A stretch of DNA of 64,000 nt, from positions 48,779,465 to 48,843,464 of the forward strand of contig NC_052354.1 of assembly GCF_009727055.1 (NCBI RefSeq). The letters are read 5' to 3'. The DNA is from Benincasa hispida. Lineage: Eukaryota > Streptophyta > Magnoliopsida > Cucurbitales > Cucurbitaceae. Each line of letters starts with the position of its first letter. The stretch's first letter is position 1. The notes under the pieces are model-generated. The model saw only the letters and a list, made by a program, of their open reading frames with translations, did not search any database and was not told the DNA's origin. Of the stretch, positions 34,260-46,200 are shown one piece after another. A program made the position numbers and the translations under genes.

Positions 34260-37200
34260 ATGGATCGGATTAGACCAGTATATACTCGGCAGAAAAGTAA
34301 CACTGGCACCCCACTGGCTCCAGCGTCGCCATTGGTGTCCCCGTTTCCCCACCATAACCGATCAGGTTCAACTGGCTTGGCAAATTCCAGAAGGGGACAG
34401 AACAATGCAGCAAAAGCTGCAGCGCAAAGGCTTGCTAAAGTGATGGCAAGTTCAGCTGATGATGAGGATGAAGAAGATGATCTTGATTACAGTTTGGCGA
34501 GTGGCACAGGGAGCATTGGACTAGCAAGTGGAAGATCAGTCAGAGCCCGCTCTCCTATGGTAACGTCGGTGTTAGTAACTAAATATTTGTTCAGGTTTGC
34601 AGGACATTTGGTTTGTGAATATAAATATGACCCATTGTGCTTATGTGTGTGACAATTCAGGCATGAAAGTTAGTGGCCTTTACTGAGAATATGTTAGTTA
34701 TTAGCTTGGACTTTTTCTCCTTTTCAAATAGAAGCTATTTTGCCTTGCTTTACAATGGGTAAAGCAGAGACATGTAAAGCTCTAATAGTAGTAAACACTT
34801 CACAGCATCACGCTAAGAAGGGAGAAGTGCCATCTTATTTTTTATGCCAATTTATTTCACACATTTTTGTTTGTCAAAATTTCAGCATGGAAATAATTTA
34901 GTTCTAAAAGTCAACTCATAAAACCAATGAACTTTTTGGATTGATAAAGAGGGATTGTTTCTCATCTGAATATGATCTAATTCTTATTTTGTAGTATTTT
35001 GATTATTGATAAACTCCATTACTCTGACTAATATTTAAGTTCTAAGAGTCAACTCATAATCTGGAGATCATCCTGAGCTTTTAGATTGTGCAATTTGCCT
35101 GTGTTTTTCTTTTACGACGGTTGCCCATCTGCACTATTCTATATGGTCCTTTTAGCCACTATTAATAAATGTCATTTCATGTTCTACTTGCAAGACTAAT
35201 ACATGCTTAAATTTTAAATATAGCAATCCGTTCGTACTATTCAAGAACAACCTACTTCTGGACATGTGGGATCGGGTGGTCGAGCATCTCAAACTGTGAA
35301 CCCTACAGAGCATCCAATGTCGGGTCGTTCAACACTAGGACATCGACCAGCTCATTCTGATACTAATGTGGAACAGCCACCAATCACTCGCACTTCAACA
35401 ACTAGTCGGTCATCCCAGCTGGTCAACTCCATAGAACAACCTCCATCTACTCGTTCGACATCAATTAGTCGTCCAAATTTAGGAGTCAAGACAGTTCCAT
35501 TGGTACCTTCTTCTGTATCCATATCACTTAAACCAACATTGCCAGTAACTCCCAAAGAGAGTCAATCTGACACTAGAACATCACTTAGACCAACCTTGCC
35601 GGTAACTCCAAAAGAGAGTCAATTTGATATCAAAACGTCACTTAGACCAACATTGCCCGTAACACCAAAAGATGGTCAGTTTGATTCTAAAATATCAATT
35701 AGACCAAGCTTACCAGTAACTCCAACAGAGGGTCAGCTAGACACCAAAAGAGATAAGAGGTATTAGACAACTTATTTCTTATGTCATTATCACCAATATG
35801 CCTCTTTTTGCAACTGTGTTAGAGTCGAACAGTGAAGTACCATTCTTATGGATAATTATCCACCTACAACTTATTGTTAGATCACCGATTAAAACAGGAC
35901 TTGATAATGCAAACATTTTATGTTGATAGTATTCGTATTAAGAAAACCCCATGATGATTGTTTACTGCAGGCACTGTGGCTTATTTGGTTACCATAAATG
36001 CTGTATTTGTTATGAGTGTTTAGGATTTCGTTGCTTTATAAATGTCTTTTTTTTAAATATTAAGAACTCTTATTTGGGAGTAAAAGAAATGCATCTTGGT
36101 ATCATCAGAGAATTTCGATTTCCACTACCTTCTAGTAGCATGCTAAATTTTCATAGATTTAATTTTGGTGTCTGCAGGTAATGTGAAGTAGATTTTGTTA
36201 TATCTTATGTTAAAGTGTTGATATAATTAAAATAATCATAGCCTATCAACTTAAGTTTTTGGGTCAAGTGGTTTAACATGATACTAGAGTAGGAGATTCT
36301 ACATTCAAACCTTATAATGTCATTTCTTTCATAATTGATATTGATTTTCACTTGTTAGGTCTTCTGCAAATTTTCAAGCCCACAAGTGAGAGGGAGTGTT
36401 AAAGTATTGACATAATTAAATTTATCAAAACACCATCAACTTAAGCTTTTGGGTCAATCAGTGATTTAACATCTTGCCACTATTATTTTCTACTTGAATT
36501 TCTATTCCATGATTGTGTTTCTCCCTTGAACAGGCTATCTTTGGATATGGGAAGCATGAACTTCAGAGAAACTAGCAACCAGCCTTCCAGTTCTGCTCTA
36601 CAGGATGAGGTATAGGGTACTTTTACAATCTATTAGATACCTGAGGTTGATCTCTTTAAATTCATGAAAGATCAACACATCAATTGACTATCAACAACAC
36701 TGATGTCATCTTCATCTTGTTCTCTTTTATTTCTTTTGATTTTGCAACGTCCAGTCTGAAATAATGTCTTTACCTGACCACGTTCATATGTCTCCCCTGC
36801 TGACCCAGTTAGCTGATTGGAAGAATCCAAATAATAGACGTGTTTTCATGTAAAATGTATTTGGCCGTTCTAGAGGTTTTTTCTAGATACGAATCTAAAT
36901 TTAATGTGCTTCTTTCTTGTGATGAACTTTATTTTATTATTAATTTAAGATCAAGTTAAAGTGCCTAGTTCCAACTTCTTTGACTGAACTTTGGTATTTG
37001 GATACATGTATAAAGATTTGCCTCTTTCAAGATTTTGCTAATGGTGGTGATGATATTGGTGCAGCTTGATATGGTACAGGAGGAAAATGAGAGTTTACTT
37101 GAAAAGGTGATGCCGACAACTTTTCTGGTTTTTATTGTGCGACAGTTATTGGCTGGTTCTTATAGAATTATGTGTGTTGAACAATTTATAACGATAATGG

Positions 37201-40200
37201 AACATTCTTCTTTTCAAAAAACGGCTCCATAAATTAAGAGTTCGTTCATTTATTATATGGAAACTAGTTCAATGCTCGTACCCCTTCTAAATTACTTAGT
37301 TTGTGTTAAAGTAAATTATTGTTTATTCCAATTATAGATTTTCTGTTTTTTCCTCATCTTAACCTTTCTAGTATTTTTTTCCTTTTCTGTTTCTTTCTTT
37401 TGTTGGGTCAATTAGTGTCTATTTAATCCTCCATTCACCTTTGTAAAATTAAGCTGATTATTCAATAACACACACAAAACAACAGTTCACAGTCTGACTA
37501 ATCGAATTCAAGCACAATAATAACTCCAGATAATGGGATAACATTGATGTAAAAGTGAGAGGCTTTTCATTTATATCATTTGGCATATATCTAATATGTG
37601 CCTCCCCAGCTTCGACTTGCAGAAGAAAGATGTGAGGAAGCAGAGGCTAGAGCTCGGCAGCTTGAAAGTCAGGTAAACGCATTTAGTTGGATTATAATCT
37701 TCCACTATTTAAAAGTGTTATTTCACTTTAAAATACTTTTCTCAGACTATGGGAAAATTACCTTTTTAGTCGCCCATTTTTCAGGAATGCTCTTTAACAT
37801 ATCTTCCATTTACTCCCGTCTAATTCTCTTCATCATTTGTGATGCCATCAGACAATCTATAGAGTGATTCATGCCATCCTGTGTTAATAGTTCCCTTTTT
37901 CCCTCATCTTCTTCTGGTTGTCTTGGTTAGTATGCATAGTGCTAGTAGTCATTGGAATTATATTTTCATTTCAAATGATGTATGTTTCCCACTATTAGCT
38001 AAGATTTTTTTTAATGGTTTATGGAACAAGTAAGTCATATATTTAAATGCTTTTAACGAGTTTCTTTCAGCCAAGACCCAGAAAGAAATTTTTTGGAGTA
38101 GGTATCTTTCTGATGAAGCTAACAGGATTGGTTCTTTTCTTTTTCAACAGCCCTGTTGCATAGTGTGCTAGTTAATGCTGTGTTGCACTTCATAGCTGCA
38201 GCATAGCTGTTTATGTATCAGTACAGAATATCCAATCTATACGTTATAGTGATGGGAACATCTTAACATTGTCGAGTAAAAATCAATTTCATCCAACATA
38301 CACATTTTGAAGTATTCAAATGTGATTTTTAGGTTGCTATGCTTGGAGAAGGTGTGACGCTGGAAGCCCGTCTTTTGAGCAGGCTAGCACCTGACTTCTA
38401 TTTTCACTTGCAACTTGCATGCCACTTCAGTTTTCCTATGATCTAACAATTCATTATTGTTTTGCTTCCAGGAAGGAGGCAGCTTTGCAGCAGAGAGAGG
38501 TTTGTTGTACTAAAACTGGCAATGTTATCAAATTCTTTTTTACTTTATAATTTCAATAATGGGTAGATATATATTCAGCTGCTTCTGAGACAGAGACAAT
38601 TCCCATACCCATTCCACACACTCAAACTAGGATGTCCCAAGAGTACGTAACTTAGACCCAGGGAACCATGAGAGATCGAGAATCAATGATACTAGACAAT
38701 GTGGATGCTTGTTTGCTGCCTATTCCTAAAACTGTTCGATAATTAAAATTAAAGGAAATTGATTCAAAGGATCGAACCGATATGGTAATGGGTGTCCTTC
38801 CTTCCACGGTTCATACAGTGAGGGTGTATTAATTAGTGTTTCATATAAAGGAACCTTTCCGTTTGCCATCCTGTTCATCCTAGTTTGATTCTTCCGTACA
38901 GTTTCAGAGCCTTCTTATCGTCTAAAAAGCCAAATGCCATGCATTTGAAGAACTGGTTGGAAGAATTTGAAACAAATGCTACTACTTGAAACGACATCAT
39001 TTATACAAACTAGAGAACAATCGTTCTATGTGAATAATTTCTGTAATTGACACTATAAGAAAAATAAAGAAGTAAATAAGAACAGCAATAACTTGAAGAT
39101 TAGTGCATGTGTTAAATGTTATTACTTATTATTTTTCTTTCTTGAAATGAGGACAAACGGGTGTAAAGTTGCAGTAACTATCTAATACTAAGATCATAGA
39201 GTTTTGAAGGAAAATCATGATTTGCATTGCAGAAAATAAGATACTTGTTGAATTCTGAGTTTTCTCAATATTTTTCTACATATTTTTACAAGAGGGAATC
39301 TCTCTTATATAAACAACAATGTTTGCCAAATATGGCAAGGACCCATACAAATTACAAGGAATAAAATTTCAAATGGACAAGGGAATGAGAAGACTTTCCA
39401 TATTCAACAATACTAGTAGTGATGTATAACAGGTGTTTGAATTAAATGTCCTTATTATTCTAGTTTTATAATCTTGATTTAACTAACTTGTTAGGTTAAA
39501 TTATAAGTTTGGTTTTTCTGTCTATTTAATTATTGTACTTCAAAATTAATTTTAAAAAAAGGTCTTTTTACTTTTCGAGGTTGTGTTTATAAGTTTCAAG
39601 GGTGTGTCTATTTGTGAATGTGTTAATTTCATCAATTTAATGATTGTACCGTTGTATGTGTAAACTTATTTGAAATTTGTGCATCATGTAATCTCTAAAT
39701 AATTGAGTTAACAATGGAAATTTATTAGATTCAATATTGAAAGTTCAAGATGAAGTAGAAACTATTTTGAAGTACTAGAACTAAATAAACATAATCTTGA
39801 GAGTTTTGCAACTTATTAAAGTATAGGGATCAAATAGACACACCTTCAGAAATTTTGGGACCAAACTTGTTACTTACGGAGTCTGGCACTATAAAAATAA
39901 TATATCCTTCTGTTTTTGTGGTGTGTCTATTTATATTTAACAAAGGATTATGTCACTCAACGCTAAGAAAAGTGTATTCAACCGCTCCTTGCAGGCTGCT
40001 TTGAGAGTTGCATCACAATCTCACGGGAGCAGAGGTACTCATCATATTGCTGCACTTAAAACTGAAGCAGAGGTATGCAGAAGTTGAAACCTGTACAAAA
40101 GAATCTAGTACCACTAATATGAATCTCCTATTGAATTTGACCCGTGAGTACTTTGACTCAGACTGCAAGGGATGAGGCAACATCTGCTTTGGAACACTTG

Positions 40201-43200
40201 CACGAAGCTGAGGCAGAGTTGCAGTCGCTTAGGATTATGACCCATAGAATGATACTGACTAAAGAAGAAATGGTCTGCAGTTCAAGTTTCAGAGTAGTTC
40301 TTCCTTTCTGGTCCATCTTGGGCATACTTGTCTGACATGCTTCTTTCATGCTAGGAAGAGGTTGTTTTGAAGAGGTGTTGGCTCGCTCGATACTGGAGCT
40401 TATGCGTCCGTTACGGTGACCTTTTTTTTCTCTGGAACTTGCATGGTGCTATTCTTATGTTTCAAAATTTCCAAAAATGACAATATCTACACATAGATCC
40501 CATATTTTCTGTTGCAACAATAATCTGGTCCCAAGAGTGAGATTAGTTGCATGGAGTCCTCTTTGCTTTGAAATGAAGCTGCAAGTTGAAAAGATAGAAA
40601 TGGGGCCATTTCCATATCTTGGTACTCCTAGTTTTTGACGTTAACTGATTAACTATCACGCAGGTAGTAAAATTTGGAAGCCTTTTCCAAGATCTTGTTT
40701 AAAATATTCCTCAAATAGGTACATTGCTTAAAAATCTGCTATGACGATTTGCATGATGATATTATTAAATCCAGATATTAAGGGGCATTATGGGATGGTT
40801 ATTCATAGGACTTGAGTTGATCTCGGTTGGAATAAGCAGCTTCTGTTAAATAGACTTGAATAGGCCTTTGGGCCTGATGAAGCTTTGGATCTGTAATCAA
40901 TGTGCTTTTATGTCAAAATTGTCACTTCATTTTCCAGACACAGCGGTTCCCAATCCGGGATCAATTAGAACTATTAGCTTTCTAACTGTTCTTTTGGAAA
41001 ATTTCTCAGTTTCCGTTGAATAATGAATGTCTTTTGTCAAATGGCGGATTGAAGATTTTGTTAGGATGTGGAGACAAAAAAAGCTTACCTTAGCCAATGA
41101 CACAAAATCTGATTTTTGGTAAAGAAAATTACTCATAATGGGCCCATTTGAATTACAAAGTCCATTTCCTTTCTTTTTCTACTTAACCCATAAGCCTTCC
41201 TTTTTTTATTGGTAAAATGGGAGGTGGGTGATAATGATTAAAGAAAAATTGGGCGGTGGATTCATCTATAAAAGAAAGCAGAATTTAGATGAAAATTGAA
41301 GTGAGCCGTGGGGAGCAAACCGAGAACACTGGAGTAATTTTTCTTCAGTATTTTAGAGTGACTGTATGTAAGCAAAATAGTGTGTATTTTTTCTTCTTAG
41401 GTTGAGGATTTCTTTTATTGTTTGTTTCAAGTTACTGAGTTGTCGTACTGGATTCAAATAGTTTTTGTTGGGCTATTTGAGGAGAGATTTATAGCGCGAG
41501 CATTGGGTTCTTTGCAATCTCATCATAGTAAAACCTACAATTACAGAAGACTGAACGTAGTCCCAAGTTTAGGGCAAACCAGTATATTTTTCGGTGTCAT
41601 GCTCTTTTTCTCTTATCCTCTTTATTTACAATTTTATGATTGATTACTTATTTGGCTCTAACATGTGAAGTGGGAGTTTGAGATATAATTTAGTTTATCC
41701 CACATTAATTTATATCTCGTATAAATTCCCAACAAGTGGTATCAGAGCTATTTGGTTCAAGAATCATGGAATCATCAAAGTGAAGAGGTTTCGAAGGAAT
41801 CATAAAATTTGATGGGGAAAATTTTGGGTATTGGAAGATGCAAGTTAAGTATTTCTTAACTTACAAGAAAATGCACAAAGCATTGAAGGAGAGACCAAGA
41901 GGGATGTCAGTTGAAGATTGGAAGAACTTGGATGAAGTTGCAGTTGCTATCATCAGAATGTGTCTATCGATGAATGTTGTTAGCCTTGTAGCCAACGAGG
42001 CTAGTGCAATGAGATTGATGGAAGCGCTTACAAATAGGTATGAGAAACCATGTAAAGATTCCAGATAGTGGTAGTTGGCCGTATAGATTCCACACTGTAC
42101 AGATGTCGTTTAGTGTTGTCAAAAGATCAGAGAGATGGTGGATGCCAGTTAAAGTTGTAGATGGCAGGTGTAGAGGTATAAGAGCCAGTAGCAATGATAG
42201 CCAATTTCGATTAGTCAGATCAAGGTCCATTAGTTCAAAAACAATTGGGAAGTCCAGTAAAAAAAGTTGATGGCTATACGGAGTAGGGTTGGCAAAATTC
42301 CCCATGGGGCCCCACCCCGATCGGGGTGGAGAATCCTCGGTTTGACGGGGGAGGGTTGGTTTGATGGGGGATGGGGTCAAATCGAGGACAGGGTGGGATC
42401 CCCACCCCCATACCCGCCCCGCCGCTGCCCGATTAGATTTTTAATATATATTTCTCTTTCTCTCTCTCTCTCTATATATATATATTAATTAGGTATTTTA
42501 ACTTTTTACATTTAGCTTAGTTTTTCATTTAACCCAATCTAAGCCCAAACCAAAAATAACTTTAGGAATTTTTTTTTTTAAAAGAAAGGTTCACATGGAA
42601 AAACAAAAGGGGAAACATTTCCCCAACAGGGAATCCTCATCCCCGCCTTCAAATGGCAGGGACGGCGGTGGGGATGGGGGTAAATTCCCCCATCGGGGAT
42701 GGGGATGGGGAACCCCTCCCCGCCTCGCCCTGGCCCTGTTGCCAACCTTAATCACGAACCCCTAATTGTCAGATAGTCGAATGGATTGATGAAGTCGCCG
42801 AGGCGAGTGAGGGTATCAGATTAGAAGACCAAAGCAGTTGTTAGGGTCAAAGACAAAGTCTCTAGCTTGGCAACAGGCTTAAAGGAAGGGGTCAAACTAC
42901 TTACAGAAAATATCTTCTTCAAGAACAAGTGTTCAGAATTGAAGAGGATGTTAGTTGATACTACTTAGCTGAAGTAAGAGTATGTGACTGTTCTTTATGT
43001 CTGGGGGATAGTTCCCTGTAACTTGTTCATACCTCGGCACAAGCCTAGATGAGCTACAGTTATTTTCTGATGGTTTCCTATTTTTTATTTTGTTGATTTT
43101 ACAGGTTTTTTGTTGATCCTTGGATTTTGCCAAGAAGATCATAGATGACAGTTGTAGTGAGAGTAAATCTTGGAATTTGCCAAGATGACAAATTTTATTG

Positions 43201-46200
43201 CAGTAGGAGGCAAGATTGTCGTTTTGTCTCCGGGAGATTGTTAGGAGGTGGAGACAAAAAAACTTATGCTAGCCAATGACACAAAATCTGATTTTTGGTG
43301 AAGAAAATTACTCATAATGGGCCCATTTCCTTTCTTTTTCTACTTAACCCATAAGCCTTCCTTTTTTATTGGTAAAATGGGAGGTGGATAATAACGATCA
43401 AAGAAAAATTGGGCAGTGGATTCATCTATAAACGAAAGAAAAATTTAGATGAAAATTGAAGTGAGCCGTGAGGAGCAAACCGAGAGCACTGGAGTAATTT
43501 TTCTTCAATATTTTAGAGTGGCAGTAAGCAAAATATAGTGTGTATTTTTTCTTCGTGGGTTGAGAGTTTCTCTTATTGTTTATTTCAAGTTATCTAGTTG
43601 TTGTGCTGGATTCAAATAGTTCTTGTTGCTTGTTGGGTTATTTAGGAAGTAATTTGTAGCGCGAGTATTAGGTTCTTTGTAATCTCCATCATAGTAGAAC
43701 CTGCAGTTCCAGAAGACGGGACAGAGTCCTGAGCTTGGGGCGAATCAGTATATTTTTCAGTGTCGTTCTCTTTTTCCCTTATCCTCTTTATTTACAATTT
43801 TATGATCGATTACTTATTTGGCCTTAACTTGTGAAGTGGGAATTTGAGATATAATTTAGTTTATTTCGCATTTATTTATATCTCAATAGATTTCAGACTA
43901 TTGTAGCGATCATTAGGTTTATTATTTGTTTCTTTTATTATTAAAATTAAAAACTTGGCAGGTATTCATGCTGAGGTGGCTGGAGCAAGATCTGAATACT
44001 GGTCATCGTTTACTTCAAGTCCTGTTGAAGTTGTTTTGGAAGCAGGAAAAAAAGCTGAAGAGGTGACAGGTAAAACTCTTGTTAAGGGATGACAATGTTC
44101 AAGATTTCCCTCTCCTTTTTCCTATATTTGTTGGGGGGATGTTCTTTTTGTCCAGCTGCTGAGTGATGTGATGGAATCTTTTAACCTTTATGTTGATCAT
44201 GTTCATTGATGCTGTTAAACCTTTTTTCTTTTTTAATCTTTATTAGCAAGCAATGATTTGGAGGGAAGAGAAAATCAAAGGAACTTGAATGAATTTTCCA
44301 GTGAGGCCAATGTCGAGAGCATGCTTTTAGTGGAGAGAGGTTTACGGGAGCTGGCCACATTGAAGGTTACAGCTATATTCATACACTTGAAATTCTTGCA
44401 ACTTTTATTTTTTATTTTTAGTTTTATTTAATATCATATTCTTATAGATTTATACAACAAAACAAAGATTTCCAGGATAAAAGAGTCTTCTCCATTCAAT
44501 GGACTCTAGGAACTGGTCCTTTTGAAATAAAGGAATAAATACTAGACATCTATGCTAATGCATTAAAAATAAATAAAAAAGCACGAGAATATGTACTGCA
44601 GAAGCTATAAGCAAAAGAGAGAGGGCAGACAAAAACGAAACAAAAAGAAAAAGAATGTCGCACTCAGAACCTGGCTCACTAACAACCCATGAAAAAACCG
44701 AGCAAGAGAGAGAGGGAGGTTGGAATAACTTCTGTGTCGGTTTCTTAGTCCTACCCGCAATGAAAATTGGAAAAGGAGAGAGGAACGAAATCGGAGGCTC
44801 TGGGTAGCAACAGATGGGTTCTGTTTTGAGTTCCAGCAGCATCTATATTGCTCCGTTTTTTGCAAGGAATAAAATATTCTTTTTCTAATGTTTGATTTTT
44901 CACCAAAGTGAATATTGCATGAAATTCGTTATCTCCAACACTTCACAAACGGAAGCAATTAAACATATTAATATACAAATATTTTTTTCTGAAAGTGTTT
45001 ACAGCACACCCTGTCATTTGTTTTACAGTTTTTAAACAGTTCAAAAAAATGACGGGTCACTTTGCTCATATTTTGTCTATATTTCTGTGTTTGAAAGGGA
45101 TGAAATATAAGATGCTCTTCTTATGCTTGAATTTGCATCAATTGAATATTACATGAAAATTCATGTGTCTAAATCTTCACACACGAAAGCAATGGAACAT
45201 ATTAAAATATACATATTTATTATTTGAAAAATGTAAATCGGCACATCCCTGTCATTTGTATTCTGGTTTTTGAAAATGGTGTCACTTTGCTCATATCATT
45301 CCTGTAATTCTGTGTTTGTTCATGTAATGGAGCAAAAATGATGTTTTGGGGAAAAAATTAAGGGTGAGAGGTGTGTAACTCTCTTTGTCAGCATATTTGT
45401 ACCGGGAAAGTTTATCACAGTACAAGAGTATCTGTACAGGGAAATAGAGTTTCCTATTGTCTATATATGTTATTAAGGTTCTTTCATTACCAATCCATAT
45501 CTGTAAAATGATCAGTCATATCATTATATGATATCACGTCTGGTCTTGTTTTTCTATCTTTAAGAACGCATCTTTGTACTCTCATGGTTTTTAAACTGGA
45601 GTTATTTTAATATTACCATTCACTTTAACATGAATATACATGAGTGGAAAAAAATTCTAATTGCAAATGTAGTTTTGTTTCTAGTTATGGTTGATTATGA
45701 GAACTCTGTCACTTGACTCACTTATACTGGTGGTAGCTTGGTTATTATTATTTATTTTTAATTCCTGTGATTATAAGTTTCTAATGAAATTATTCTGAAG
45801 GTAGAGGACGCAGTGGCTCTTGCAATGGCTCGCGATCGACGTGCAAATTTGTTAAAACCAGGTGGGATCGGGAAATCATATGAAAAAAGCACAATTTAAT
45901 ACATCAGTCGTCAATTTAAGCATGAAATAAATATTGAGAAGACTAAAAAAAATACCGCTCCACTGGACTTAGAACTGTATTTTGGGTTACATGAAGCCTG
46001 ATATTGAACTTATTTCCAATCCCTTTTAGTTCTAGAATGTTTATGCCAAATTTCTAGATACATAATAACTTATTTCTTGCATGCTTAATCTTTATTGATA
46101 CTGGTTAGGAGCATTTATCTTCACTGATACCTTTACTTTGATATGTATATTAGGCTATGTAATCGTTTGATTTTCCATTAATTCTTGCTGTCGTAGACTT

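Larger units (their letters stand above)
41059..43888 (+). mobile_element. Non-autonomous Copia-type element in SCD2 intron 10
   Basis: LTRs 41059-41734 and 43239-43888 are near-identical over long runs (both start TGTTAGGA). GATTT flanks both ends (41054-41058, 43889-43893). A primer-binding site TGGTATCAGAGC lies at 41737-41748, complementary to initiator Met tRNA, and a polypurine-like CCGGGAGAT precedes the second LTR. The internal part is only about 1.5 kb, holds a damaged gag and a nested MITE, and lacks pol, so the element relied on others to move. The 3-prime LTR has lost about a dozen bases before its end. It lies in the same orientation as SCD2. Confidence 0.92.

Noticed and set aside
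38560..38960. Possible organelle DNA insertion in SCD2 intron 7
   Set aside because: Composition hints at foreign origin, but I could not match it to any plastid or mitochondrial gene by eye; left as unclassified.
44555..44865. Minus-strand ORFs of 86-95 codons in SCD2 intron 12
   Set aside because: No recognised domain; two overlapping frames of similar length suggest chance. They could be part of an old element but nothing supports this.
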